A DNA stretch of 64,000 bases from Candidatus Tisiphia endosymbiont of Nedyus quadrimaculatus (GCF_964059235.1 NZ_OZ060452.1:558001-622000); one strand, 5' to 3'; shown: positions 45,999 through 55,076, counted from the stretch's first letter. Made by a program: numbers and translations. Notes: generated by a model not told the origin, from the letters alone.

Positions 45999-47027
45999 AT
46001 GAAAGATATTAACATACTAGGCATTGATTTAGCAAAAACAATTTTTCATATTGTTGCATTAAATAAAGATGGTGAAAAAATATTAGCTAAAAAATTACAC
46101 AGAGAAGAATTTGAAGACTACATTTTAACAAACATTCCCAAGAATAGTTTATTGGTAATGGAAGCATGTGGCAGTTGTCATTATTGGAGCAATAAGTTTA
46201 TGGAATCAGGTTTTACAGTAAAATTACTTAAACCATGTGATGTAAAAGCTTTTGCAAAAACTCGGCAAAAAAATGATACAAATGATGCTTTGGCAATAGC
46301 AAGAGCAGGAAAAGATCCGGAGTTAAAATCGGTTCGTATAAAAAATATATCACAACAAGAGATTAGTTGGTTACATAAACGTCGGCAACATATTATTAGA
46401 CAAAGAGTACAATATAGTAATGGTTTAATGAGTGATTTACTTGAATTTGGTTATTACATAAAAATGAGTAAATCTAAATTTGCCCGTGAGGCATTAAATA
46501 TAGTAGAAGATGCCAAAAATGCTGGTGTGATTTCAGAGAGAATGTATAAGGAAATGAAGGTAATAGCTGAAGAAATTGCTACGTTATTAATACAAGAATC
46601 AGCAATAGATAAACAGCTAATAGCAATAAATAAAGAATCTGAAACAGCTACTTTATTAAAAACAATACCAGGTATTGGAGAAATTAATGCTAATATACTA
46701 AGCATAGCAGCTTATGAAAATTATGATGATTGTCGAAGTTTTGCTGCAAGTTTGGGATTAGTGCCTAAGCAAAATAGCACAGGTGGTAAAACAAGTCTTG
46801 GATCTATCACTAAGAAAGGAGATAGATATGTTAGAACTATGCTGATACAAGGAGCAAGGTCTATTGCAATCAGAGCAAAAATACAAAAGGACCCCACTGA
46901 TCATTTAGTGCTATGGGCAAAAAAATTGTTGGGAAGGATGAGCTTTAATAAGGCTGCTGTGGCAATAGCAAACAAATTAGCTAGAATAGCGTATGTATGT
47001 GTTACAAGAAAATGTGCATATGCTTGA
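45999..47027 (+). CDS. IS110-family DEDD transposase/recombinase, copy 2
   Basis: 342 aa, the same protein residue for residue as 18094-19122, with the same AAGGAG site nine bases upstream. Key blocks are GIDLAKTIFHIVAL, VMEACGS, KNDTNDALAIARAG and KTSLGSITKKGDRYVRTML. Absence of any difference indicates a recent transposition or gene conversion. Confidence 0.95.
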   Translation: MKDINILGIDLAKTIFHIVALNKDGEKILAKKLHREEFEDYILTNIPKNSLLVMEACGSCHYWSNKFMESGFTVKLLKPCDVKAFAKTRQKNDTNDALAIARAGKDPELKSVRIKNISQQEISWLHKRRQHIIRQRVQYSNGLMSDLLEFGYYIKMSKSKFAREALNIVEDAKNAGVISERMYKEMKVIAEEIATLLIQESAIDKQLIAINKESETATLLKTIPGIGEINANILSIAAYENYDDCRSFAASLGLVPKQNSTGGKTSLGSITKKGDRYVRTMLIQGARSIAIRAKIQKDPTDHLVLWAKKLLGRMSFNKAAVAIANKLARIAYVCVTRKCAYA

Positions 47028-47319
47028 TAGTTGGTGGTGTATATAGATTTATCTGTATTTTATCTATATAAAAGAAGAAGTAAGTAAATAGGATTTAAGA
47101 GGTACGATATAAGCGAAAGTGATTGGAGATAATAAATGGGCATTCCAAAAACAAGTCCGAGATTTTATGTCAAGGCTCTAGAAGCCGTAAGAATGAGTGG
47201 ATAACTCCAAGGATTGCGTGGAATGCGAAAACTATTATGGCACTAGATGCCGAATATATGACAGCTTATTTTTTTATTACTCCCGCATCATTTTTCTTAT
47301 TGACTTACTTACTCGTCCA
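47028..47319 (+). ncRNA. Putative bridge RNA region of IS110 copy 2
   Basis: Same two CTAGA-loop hairpins and flanking guides as in copy 1, at 47174-47186 and 47239-47251. The right junction ATATATGACA is at 47319-47328 and the left flank TAAGAATGA at 45886-45894, so both copies obey the same guide match. Confidence 0.6.
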
Positions 47320-47513
47320 TATATGACATCGTTTTTGATCCTGTAAGTACTATTACTGTTAAAAAGCGTGCAATAATGACCCACTAAATGGGTTAATGTG
47401 CGTTGAAAAATGACCCACCTAAGAAGTGGGAAAAGTAGTACGTTATTAATCCATTATTATCAACCTATACTTCTATTATTTTCAGAATAAATAATAGGAG
47501 TATAAAATCAGAG

Positions 47514-49019
47514 ATGTTAATAATGGAAAGTAAGAGAAAGATATTAGGACGTTATCGTCGTGGAGAAGGTATACGTTCAATAAGTAGAGAATTAAATATA
47601 TCACGTAATACAGTTAGAAGTATCATTCGTACGCAAGGAGAGATTAAATCTGATTATATACGAATAATTCAACCTATACCTAAACTCGGGAAATATATTG
47701 AGAGTCTTGAGAGGATGTTGCGGGATAATAAGAATTCAAAGCCTAAAAAAACAGGGAAAGCTTTATTTGAGGAGTTAAAGATTTATGGGTATCAAGGCAG
47801 TTACTCTGCTGTTAGTCGTTATATTAACACTTGGAATGATAGAAATTTTGAGATTAATATAAAAGCTTGCGTACCTTTATCCTTTGCTCCTGGGGAAGCT
47901 TACCAATTTGACTGGAGTAGTGAGCAAGTAATATTAGCTGGAGAAATAATAAATGTTAAAGTAGCTCACTTTGTTTTGTGTTATAGCCGTAAAAAATTTA
48001 TCTATATTTATCCTACTGAAGCTCAAGAGATGGTATTTGATGCACATGTTAGAGCCTTTACTTTTTTTGGTGGTAGTCCAACTAAAGGGATTTATGATAA
48101 TATGAAGACTGCTGTCAGTAAGGTTTTAAAAGGCTCTAATAATAGAGAATGGAATCCAAAGTTTGAAAAGCTCTGCGCACATTATCTCATTGAACCGATA
48201 GCATGTTCTCCAGCTCGAGGTAATGAAAAAGGTAGGGTTGAGCGACAAGTACAGATTGACCGGGAACAGTTCTTTACTCCTATGCCAAAAGCTTTAACCT
48301 TGCAAGAATTAAACGATATATTAACCAGCAGATTAGTTACTTATAATAGCTCTCATAAACACCCCGAATATAAAGATAAGACTATAGATGAAGCATATCA
48401 ACTAGAACGTAATTTTTTAGTATCCGTGCCTGTATTATTTAACGGTTGCAAAGAAATAGATATCAAGGTTTCTATTACTTGTTTGGCTAGATATGAAAGC
48501 AATAATTATAGCGTTCACTGTAGTTGTGCTGGGAAAATAGTACAATGTAAGATATATGCTGAACATCTAGTATTTATTTATAATGGTCAAGAGGTAGGTC
48601 GTCATAAACGGAAATTTACTAAGGGAGAAACTTGTTATGACGTCAATCATTATCTGCCAATATTAAGGTATAAACCCGGAGCATTAAGAAATGGTGAACC
48701 ATTCCTTAATATGAATTTACCAGAAGAGCTCATAGAAGTTAGAAGACGTCTTGAGAGCAGCCCAGCAGGTACAAGAGATTTTGCTCATATATTATCGTAT
48801 ATAGCAATGGAATCCATAGAAGCAGTAGTATCAGCATGCACCCAAGCACTAAAAATAGGAACTGTTAGTAAGGAGGTAATTTTAAATATTATATTACGTA
48901 ATAAAGATGAGTTAAAAGTAACAGAGCCAAGTAATTACCAAGAATATCATACTTTAAAACATATCCCGAAAGCTAATTGTGAGATATACGATAATTTTCT
49001 CAAGTTAGGAGGTAAGTAA
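47514..49019 (+). CDS. istA: IS21 transposase IstA
   Basis: 501 aa. N-terminal HTH (MESKRKILGRYRRGEGIRSISRELNISRNTVRSIIR), DDE core starting PGEAYQFDWSSEQVIL (first Asp), GIYDNMKTAVSKVL (second Asp) and ACSPARGNEKGRVERQVQIDREQFF (Glu), and a C-terminal beta-barrel domain. ATG 47514 or the third-codon-later ATG 47523. AGGAG at 47497. Confidence 0.95.
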   Translation: MLIMESKRKILGRYRRGEGIRSISRELNISRNTVRSIIRTQGEIKSDYIRIIQPIPKLGKYIESLERMLRDNKNSKPKKTGKALFEELKIYGYQGSYSAVSRYINTWNDRNFEINIKACVPLSFAPGEAYQFDWSSEQVILAGEIINVKVAHFVLCYSRKKFIYIYPTEAQEMVFDAHVRAFTFFGGSPTKGIYDNMKTAVSKVLKGSNNREWNPKFEKLCAHYLIEPIACSPARGNEKGRVERQVQIDREQFFTPMPKALTLQELNDILTSRLVTYNSSHKHPEYKDKTIDEAYQLERNFLVSVPVLFNGCKEIDIKVSITCLARYESNNYSVHCSCAGKIVQCKIYAEHLVFIYNGQEVGRHKRKFTKGETCYDVNHYLPILRYKPGALRNGEPFLNMNLPEELIEVRRRLESSPAGTRDFAHILSYIAMESIEAVVSACTQALKIGTVSKEVILNIILRNKDELKVTEPSNYQEYHTLKHIPKANCEIYDNFLKLGGK

Positions 49020-49768
49020 TGAACAATGTATATCAAGAATCTACTAGAGAAGATATTATAAATGTTATGAGAAAGCTAAAATTTACAGGGATGCTTGAGT
49101 CTTATGATGAAATTATATCTGATGCCATAAGGCGTAAAGAAGCCTCGAATTATATTTTACATAATTTATTAAAATCTGAACTAACAACACGAACTCTTAG
49201 GTCTATTCAAAGTAGGATTAGCGCAGCAAAGTTTCCTGAGAAAAAAGATATAGATAATTTCATATTTATCGATACCCCAATAAACCAAGAACAAATTATG
49301 CATCTATATAGTTGCGAGTTTATTAAAACATCTAGAAATATAATCCTAGTTGGTGGTACTGGTAGCGGTAAAACTCACCTAGCTATTGCATTAAGTACAA
49401 AAGCAGTACGAAAAGGTTATAAATCAAGATTTTTTAATCTTGTAGATCTTGCTAATCAATTAGAATATGAAAAGAACTCTGCTCAGGTAGGAAAACTAGC
49501 AGCTTCCTTGCAAAAAATAGATGTACTAGTCCTAGATGAGCTTGGTTATCTACCATTTTCTAAGAATGGCGGTCAACTTATCTTTCATCTATTATCTAAA
49601 ATACATTCCAACACTTCAATTATTATTACTACTAATCTTATATTCTCAGAATGGTCACAAATATTTGGTTGTAATAAAATGACTTCAGCGCTACTTGATA
49701 GAGTTTGTCATAATTGTGATATCATTGAAACGGGAAATGAAAGTTATCGTATGAAAAAAAAACAATAG
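49019..49768 (+). CDS. istB: IS21 helper ATPase IstB
   Basis: 249 aa AAA+ ATPase of DnaC type: Walker A VGGTGSGKTHLAIALSTKAV (about 116-135), Walker B DVLVLDELGYLPFSKNGGQLIFHLLSK, TSIIITTNLIFSEWSQIFG and the arginine finger region ALLDRVCHNCDIIETGNESYR. The first codon overlaps the istA stop (TAATG). Intact. Confidence 0.95.
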   Translation: MNNVYQESTREDIINVMRKLKFTGMLESYDEIISDAIRRKEASNYILHNLLKSELTTRTLRSIQSRISAAKFPEKKDIDNFIFIDTPINQEQIMHLYSCEFIKTSRNIILVGGTGSGKTHLAIALSTKAVRKGYKSRFFNLVDLANQLEYEKNSAQVGKLAASLQKIDVLVLDELGYLPFSKNGGQLIFHLLSKIHSNTSIIITTNLIFSEWSQIFGCNKMTSALLDRVCHNCDIIETGNESYRMKKKQ

Positions 49769-49785
49769 TTCTAGACTTATGTGGG

Positions 49786-50070
49786 TCATTTTTCAACGCT
49801 TATTGACAGTAATAACGCATCTTTGTCCTCACAAACAATTCCTTTATAAGCTAATAGATCAGATAATACTTCAGCTATCTTATTTTTGGGTATCTTATAG
49901 AATGACGAGAGAACAAACGTTATTTCAGTGAATACTGTTTGTTCAAGAATAATGGAAGCTTTTCCTGTTTGTACTTGGGCAAATACTTCCTTAGTTTTTA
50001 GAAACATTTCTGAATTCTCTCCTAGGAGATATCGAATAACAAAGTTGGTATCACAATAATACTTCATCAC
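49786..50070 (-). pseudogene. VapC-type PIN-domain toxin, 3' end removed by IS21
   Basis: 94-aa frame. YYCDTNFVIRYLLGEN contains the first PIN aspartate, EQTVFTEITFVLSS the conserved glutamate. The reading ends in the IS21 terminus (...DALLLSISVEK), so the final third with the remaining acidic residues is missing. Full PIN toxins are about 130 aa. The gene start overlaps the antitoxin stop. Without its C-terminus it is likely inactive. The missing part is not found on the other side of the IS element. Confidence 0.85.
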
Positions 50071-50327
50071 TATTCTTCACTGCTTGAATTGTTAATTTTA
50101 ATCAAAGTGGAATCTTGCCATGATTGCTCCCTTATCTCGTCGAAAGAAAGTTTTGTATCTTTATTATAAGAAGAAAAAATTCCCCCTAATTCATTAATGG
50201 GTGTAAGTAATATTTGGTTTTGATCGTTAACTAACAGAGATATAGTATTGCTATTAAGAATCTTACGTATCTTTTTAGGTAATACTATCTGTCCTTTATG
50301 AGATATTGTAATTGTACTGATATACAT
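50070..50327 (-). CDS. AbrB/MazE-type antitoxin (VapB-like)
   Basis: 85 aa: MYISTITISHKGQIVLPKKIRKILNSNTISLLVNDQNQILLTPI is the SpoVT/AbrB swapped-hairpin DNA-binding domain. The C-terminal tail (YNKDTKLSFDEIREQSWQDSTLI) would wrap the toxin. It overlaps the toxin by one base at 50070. Antitoxins of this kind repress their own promoter, which would be upstream near 50340-50390. Now it is an orphan because the toxin is truncated. Confidence 0.85.
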   Translation of the reverse strand: MYISTITISHKGQIVLPKKIRKILNSNTISLLVNDQNQILLTPINELGGIFSSYNKDTKLSFDEIREQSWQDSTLIKINNSSSEE

Positions 50328-51207
50328 GGAGTATAAACCTTTATATCAAATGGCTATAATTTATTATATAGTACTACATAAAAATATACTAGCATAAATG
50401 TAAGTTCATCTATTTAATATTAGGAATCTAATATAACACAAAGTAAAGTATAAATATGAAAAGTAAGCGGTAATGTAAGTAGTATTACTTGTAATATATA
50501 TAAGTACTAATTAGATAATAAAGCTTTATATTAATGTAAGCTGTATAATGTCAATTTTAAGGCTTGTCTAACTTTACATTTTTGAAAGACGGAAGAAATG
50601 TAGATTTTGACTGGGTTTTTTTAATCATAAACTGTCAAATATAAATGTAAAGCAAGTAAATGTAAAATATAAGCATATTATTTAACAGTTATACTAAAAT
50701 GATATACAATAGTCTTAACCAAGCTATTCCAACAATTATAGCGTTTGATGAAAATAAATAATGTTACTTTTATTGATGCAGATTTAGTAAATACTGCAAG
50801 GGAAGCACTGGTAGTTGAGTGTTAGTAATACGTCATTTAATTCTCAAATTCACAATCTAGCTGACAATCAAATAGATAACCAAAATTCAACTGGCAATCG
50901 TACGGAAATTTTATAATGTCTGTAAGTTCAAATCTTGACTAGTACATTGTCTGTCCGTTAGAAATCGAGGAAATAAAATTTTAACAGGTAATTCCTAAAA
51001 TTCTCAAGGTTTTTACTATATTTTTAACAATTTTTGCACAGTTTGTGGCTGTTTTATAGAAAAAAATATCATTTTCCTTATATTAGCGAATTTGGGATAA
51101 AAGTTATCCTAAATTCGGATTGCGTTATTTTTTTAGAAAATGGTATTTTACCTGTAACTTACTTACTCAAGCAGTTATGTAATAACAACTATCCTAGATT
51201 ATTTGAA
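50328..51207. other. Gene-poor stretch between vapBC and the Rpn locus
   Basis: About 880 bases with no confident gene. A 25-aa frame (50748-50825, MKINNVTFIDADLVNTAREA) and a 63-aa frame (51034-51225) look like debris. Repeated ATGTAAG... motifs occur near 50400-50540 but form no clear array. Confidence 0.5.
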
Positions 51208-51333
51208 TCAATTAGAAGATTTTAGTTTTTGGATTTCTTCAATAGTTAAACCAGTAACTTTGGCAATATATTCAAATGTGGCATTTTCTGCCAATAATTT
51301 TAGAGCAGTAACAGTTTGAGGATCGTAAGTCAT
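51208..51333 (-). CDS. 41-aa ORF overlapping the Rpn gene stop
   Basis: MTYDPQTVTALKLLAENATF...EEIQKLKSSN, starting in the TAATG overlap with the upstream stop. Its pattern (AENATFEYIAKVTGLTIEEIQKL) resembles the helix-turn-helix tail often found at the C-terminus of Rpn proteins, so it may be a second copy of that tail as a separate reading frame. The last 33 bases recur at 60211-60243. Confidence 0.5.
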   Translation of the reverse strand: MTYDPQTVTALKLLAENATFEYIAKVTGLTIEEIQKLKSSN

Positions 51334-52271
51334 TATTTTAGATTTTCTATTTGAGATTTACTTAACTTAGTGTATTTAATAATTTTTTCCATCGGCTCAT
51401 TGTTTAACAGCATTTCTTTTGCCATAGATATTCTTTCTTCCTCTCTACCTTTCTCTCTGCCTTCCTCTCTACCTTTCTCTCTGCCTTCCTCTCTACCTTC
51501 CTCTCTACCTTTTTCCAGTTGTTTTTTTAGAGTGTTAGCTTCGATACGAAGCCATTTAAGATGGTCTTCATAGGCCTCTCTTTCTTCGTCAGTAAAGTTC
51601 ATAACATCTAGCACTGTTAGAGCTTTTTTTAAGGAGGCATTGTCTAATTCTTTAGGCAAATTATCTTTGTTAAGTAAGTCATGTCTTGTTAAAAAAGCTG
51701 TCCACATATCTAAAGAGTTTTTTACTTTTTTCAGTATATCAGGTAATTCCTCATAAGAATTATCAGTAAACTTATTAAGCTCAATAGTATGTAATTCGAG
51801 ATCCTTGAAATACAACAATCCACTATCTTTTTCAACTATATGGAAAACATTGTGATACTTAGTTACATTCGGAATAGAAGTAAAGTTTAGAATATGAATA
51901 CCAATGGCTTTGCTTAGGGTAGAATAGTCCTGAGCTACCTTTAATTGCTCGGTATATAATTTAGCCCAATAATATAAAGCTCGCTTATCATAATCAGCTT
52001 CGTCGCTAATTTGAATTTCAATATTGAACCTTTTGCCATCAACGGATTTGGCTTTAACATCTAATATTGAGAGTTTATCACTCTTAAAGTTCTTTGGATT
52101 ATATGGATTAAGCAGCGTTAGTTCTGCCACTTGATCTTCCTTAGATACAATTGAATTAATCAAGGATATCAGCAAATCCTTATTCTCTTCTACGCCAAAG
52201 ATTTTCTTAAATGCCAAATCAACTCTAGGAGTTATTTTATCCATATATATGCTGCTATTAGTAGTTATCAA
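51333..52271 (-). CDS. Rpn-family PD-(D/E)XK nuclease (YhgA-like)
   Basis: 312 aa. The entry MDKITPRVDLAFKKIFGVEENKDLLISLINSIV and the nuclease core LSILDVKAKSVDGKRFNIEIQIS (D...E-I-Q) are typical of recombination-promoting nuclease/putative transposase proteins, followed by YYWAKLYTEQLKVAQDYSTLSKAIGIHILNF. A repetitive hinge of REEGREKG units (residues about 258-283) leads to the C-terminal SMAKEMLLNNEPMEKIIKYTKLSKSQIENLK, an HTH-like tail. The repeat units suggest slippage-prone length variation. Role: RecA-independent recombination in studied relatives. Confidence 0.87.
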   Translation of the reverse strand: MITTNSSIYMDKITPRVDLAFKKIFGVEENKDLLISLINSIVSKEDQVAELTLLNPYNPKNFKSDKLSILDVKAKSVDGKRFNIEIQISDEADYDKRALYYWAKLYTEQLKVAQDYSTLSKAIGIHILNFTSIPNVTKYHNVFHIVEKDSGLLYFKDLELHTIELNKFTDNSYEELPDILKKVKNSLDMWTAFLTRHDLLNKDNLPKELDNASLKKALTVLDVMNFTDEEREAYEDHLKWLRIEANTLKKQLEKGREEGREEGREKGREEGREKGREEERISMAKEMLLNNEPMEKIIKYTKLSKSQIENLK

Positions 52272-52279
52272 TTATAAAG

Positions 52280-52470
52280 CTATAGCTAACACGAAAAGGT
52301 TTAAGGCATAGTAATGGTAATAGAATTGATGTCATTCCCGCGTAGGCGGGAATCTAGAATGTTTAAAGCACCCTTTCTGTCTGTTTTAGATTCCTGCTTT
52401 CGCAGGAATGACATCGCTTCTAGCTAAACTAAGATTAACTATAACTAAAACCTTTTCGGGTTAGCTATAG
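52280..52470. repeat. MITE family F with REP core
   Basis: Ends CTATAGCTAACACGAAAAGG and CCTTTTCGGGTTAGCTATAG, with inner AATGGTAATAGAATTGATG and core GTCATTCCCGCGTAGGCGGG...CCTGCTTTCGCAGGAATGACA. It sits in the promoter region of the Rpn gene. A chimeric copy is at 38911-39116. Confidence 0.75.
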
Positions 52471-52581
52471 TATAGCACATAAATTATAAAGCACTAAGTA
52501 ATATAATGTGAAAAAAATCGTAAAATGTGAATTACCAAGTGTCTTTTGGCAGTTTGGTAGTTCACTATAGGAAAGTAATTG

Positions 52582-53136
52582 CTATAAATTATTCAGATCA
52601 GAATCACTATTGGAGTTTTGTTGAGAAACCTCATCATTATCAGCAGTAGTGGGCTTAATTCTACCAACCATTTCATCTAGTGATATTTGGAAATAATCCG
52701 CTAGGGCTACTATGATTTGGCTGTTTAAAGTTTTTTGTTCTCTCTTACCATTAACAAAACTATGCAAAGGATTACTACTAAAGCCTATATCCATACTTAG
52801 TTTATATAAATTTAGATTTTGCTTCTTTACTTTATTTTCTAGAAATCTTTTTATATTAGTTATTATCTCTTCTAAAGTGATTTCATGAAATACTAAGTTT
52901 TTTGTGTTAGGTAAAGTGATATAGTCATTTCTGCCTATAACTTCATCAATTGAACATCTAAAATAATTGGCAATTTTAAGTATATTACTTATATCAGTAT
53001 TTAGTTTATGTCCTTTTGTTATATTAATTACAGTAGAATAAGGAATACCGCTATTTCTAGCGAAACCTTTTCTTTCTAAGTTTAATTCGTCGAATTTTCT
53101 CTTTAAAAATTCTTGTATTTTATAAACAAGAGCCAT
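52582..53136 (-). CDS. Protein with two XRE-type helix-turn-helix domains
   Basis: 184 aa. First HTH at about 5-65 (FDELNLERKGFARNSGIPYSTVINITKGHKLNTDISNILKIANYFRCSIDEVIGR); second at about 85-160 (VKKQNLNLYKLSMDIGFSSNPLHSFVNGKREQKTLNSQIIVALADYFQISLDEMVGR). The repeat of ...DEVIGR/DEMVGR shows internal duplication. The C-terminus is polar. A DNA-binding regulator of plasmid or phage origin is likely; its target is unknown. Confidence 0.8.
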   Translation of the reverse strand: MALVYKIQEFLKRKFDELNLERKGFARNSGIPYSTVINITKGHKLNTDISNILKIANYFRCSIDEVIGRNDYITLPNTKNLVFHEITLEEIITNIKRFLENKVKKQNLNLYKLSMDIGFSSNPLHSFVNGKREQKTLNSQIIVALADYFQISLDEMVGRIKPTTADNDEVSQQNSNSDSDLNNL

Positions 53137-53291
53137 TCTAATACCAAAAGTGCTATTTAAGTAATAAAATATCCTGCGACAGGGTATTTTTCTCTTGACA
53201 CCTCAAAATAATTATAATAAACTCCCAAAAATAGGATGAGACCTAAAAAAAGAGGTCAGTAACTACTGACTATTTTTTTAGAACCAAAATA

Positions 53292-53460
53292 CACATTTTG
53301 GTTTAGCTATCCGATTAGTATTTAGCCATATAAATTGGCGTCATTGCGAGAAGCTACTTTAAGTAGCGACGAAGCAATCCAAAAACATTAAATTTGGATT
53401 GCTTCGTCGTGCTTACGCACTCCTCGCAATGACGGATTAATGCTAATCGGGTTAGCTATA
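53292..53460. repeat. Family F-like ends with the GCGAG/GCAATGACG core
   Basis: Ends TTTAGCTATCCGATTAGTAT and ATGCTAATCGGGTTAGCTATAAA. The core GTCATTGCGAGAAGCTACTTTAAGTAGCGACG ... CTCCTCGCAATGACGG is of the other type than the family F element at 52280. A similar core lies at 53729-53830 (GTCATTGCGAGACCACG ... GCTCCTCGCAATGACA). Confidence 0.7.
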
Positions 53461-53859
53461 AATCTCAAACTAAAAAAGCCAGTGTAACACTTAAGTATTA
53501 AGCTTATTAATAAAGCCAAAACTTAAATGTTACATTTGGGAATAATATACTGGTAAGTACTCAAAGTTTCACACGCTCAAAAGTACTTACCAGTGAAATT
53601 AATCAAATAGCATCAAATGCTATTTAAATAATAATAACCCTTTTGTAGAGGTATCAGTATGATTATATACAAATTTCTTAGCCAAATCAACCCCTATTAT
53701 TTTCACAGTCTTATAACGTAAGTATTAGCAATACCAACGTCATTGCGAGACCACGTGAGTGTAGTGGCAATCCACTATTCATTAGATTAGATTGCTTCGT
53801 CGCTACTAAAGTAGCTCCTCGCAATGACAGTATACATGCGTCATTGCGAGGAAGTTGTA

Positions 53860-53964
53860 TGTAAATTGTAATCAGCTATTGACCCCTTTAAGGGAAAAAT
53901 TGTAATGAAAATTGACCCCCTAAATAAGTAACAATATCTCCAAAAAATTAATATTTTTAATATT
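53860..53964 (+). mobile_element. IS21 (element-2 type) left-end fragment
   Basis: TGTAAATTGTAATCAGC... to ...ATTTTTAATATT, matching the first 105 bases of 54950-55055 almost exactly. It stops just before the istA ribosome-binding site, where a reversed right end begins. Confidence 0.85.
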
Positions 53965-54302
53965 TGTAAATTGTAATCAGCTATTGCCCCCCTATTGTAA
54001 TAAACTATTGCCCCCCTAACCACATAAAAAAATTAGTTAATTTTGGTTAAAATTCAGATAGAATTTTCTAAAATCATTGTAATTTTTAATTAATACCGTA
54101 GTCTATTATTTTAATCTTTAATCTACATCTTTCCCTCCTCTAAAACTTTTATTACCAGTTTCTATGATTTGACAATGATGTGTCAATCTATCGATAATTA
54201 CTTTTGTTGCCTTAGCATTACCAAACATATCATTCCATTCTTCAAATCTCAAATGGGTAGTAATGATCACTGAAGTTTGCTCATACAATTTAGCAAATAA
54301 CT

Positions 54303-54915
54303 ATCCCAAATGCTAAGCCACCGCTTTCAGCGGTGGAATCATAGAGTTTGACATATACTAAAGATATCCCTAAATGATTTTGCCGCTCAAAGCAGAATCA
54401 AGAAGGATAATGTATATGCCAAACTATAATAGTTTAAACCACTGTACATGGGAATGTAAGTACCATGTTGTTTTTACACCCAAATATCGCAAGAAAACGA
54501 TATTTGGATTAATTAGGAAAGAGTTAAAAGAAGTGTTGCATCGTTTAGCGGGTCAAAAGGAATGTAAGATAGAGGAAGGATATTTAATGCAGGATCATGT
54601 GCATATGCTAATATCCATTCCTCCCAAACATTCTATTTCAACCATTGTGGGTTTTATTAAAGGTAAAAGTTCTATATGGGTAGCACAAAATATAGCAAAT
54701 AAACAGCAAAATTTTGTTGGTCATAAATTTGGGGCAAGAGGATATTTTGTGAGTACCGTAGGAGCGAATGAAGAGGTAGTACGTAAATACGTTCAAAACC
54801 AAGAATCTGAGGATAAAAGAGCTGATCAACTTAACCTGTTTTACAGGTCAAAATAAGTAATATTAACCCGCTTTGAGCGGTTCTATAACAAACTCCCACT
54901 TCTAGGGGGAGTAAT
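54303..54915 (+). mobile_element. IS200-family element
   Basis: It interrupts the istB fragment: the sequence GCAAATAACT / CAAATAACAGG is continuous in the intact copy near 58090-58125. Left-end hairpin CCACCGCTTTCAGCGGTGG (54318-54336) and right-end hairpin ACTCCCACTTCTAGGGGGAGT (54891-54911) are typical of IS200 ends. There are no inverted termini and no duplication, as expected for this single-strand transposition family. Confidence 0.9.
54416..54856 (+). CDS. tnpA: IS200 Y1 transposase TnpA
   Basis: 146 aa from ATG 54416 (MPNYNSLNHCTWECKYHVVFTPKYRKK), AAGG nine bases before. HUH motif DHVHMLISIPPKHS near residues 62-75 and the catalytic Tyr in EEVVRKYVQNQ. Complete; cleaves single strands at the element ends. 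Confidence 0.93.
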   Translation: MPNYNSLNHCTWECKYHVVFTPKYRKKTIFGLIRKELKEVLHRLAGQKECKIEEGYLMQDHVHMLISIPPKHSISTIVGFIKGKSSIWVAQNIANKQQNFVGHKFGARGYFVSTVGANEEVVRKYVQNQESEDKRADQLNLFYRSK

Positions 54916-55076
54916 TGGCTCAAATAACAGGAATCTAGCTTCGGCTTTTTGTAAATTGTAATCAGCTATTGACCCCTTTAAGGGAAAAATTGTAATGAAA
55001 ATTGCCCCCCTAAATAAGTAACAATATCTCCAAAAAATTAATATTTTTAATATTTTTTTAAGGAGTTTTTAAAAGG

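Larger units (their letters stand above)
45900..47319 (+). mobile_element. IS110-family insertion sequence, copy 2
   Basis: 1420 bp, same inverted repeats and same sequence as 17995-19414. It is inserted at the equivalent position of a palindromic core: left GTTGCTAAGAATGA (45881-45894), right GACATCG. Left of it lies a decayed family B arm (AGGACAATTTAAAAGTTATA, 45751-45770); the right arm is missing because IS21 follows. Confidence 0.9.
47351..49814 (+). mobile_element. IS21-family insertion sequence (element 1)
   Basis: Ends TATTACTGTTAAAAAGCG (47351) and CGCTTATTGACAGTAATA (49814) are inverted. Additional terminal repeats GTTGAAAAATGACCCAC at 47402 and as complement at about 49780 show the multiple end repeats of IS21 elements. 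It carries intact istA and istB with an ATGA overlap. The right end has entered the 3' part of a VapC toxin gene; no duplication of the target is obvious and the left neighbour is IS110. Confidence 0.85.
53965..54949 (-). mobile_element. IS21 (element-2 type) reversed right end and istB fragment, split by IS200
   Basis: 53965-54302 is the complement of 58288-58442 plus the istB C-terminus (HLRFEEWNDMFGNAKATKV...RLTHHCQIIETGNKSFRGG). It continues after the IS200 element at 54916-54949 with ...AACAGGAATCTAGCTTCGGC. It is cut at GGCTTTT, where the complete element starts. Confidence 0.85.

Noticed and set aside
51447-51515. Tandem repeat as a regulatory or CRISPR-like array
   Set aside because: It is the coding repeat for REEGREKG in the Rpn protein, in frame throughout.
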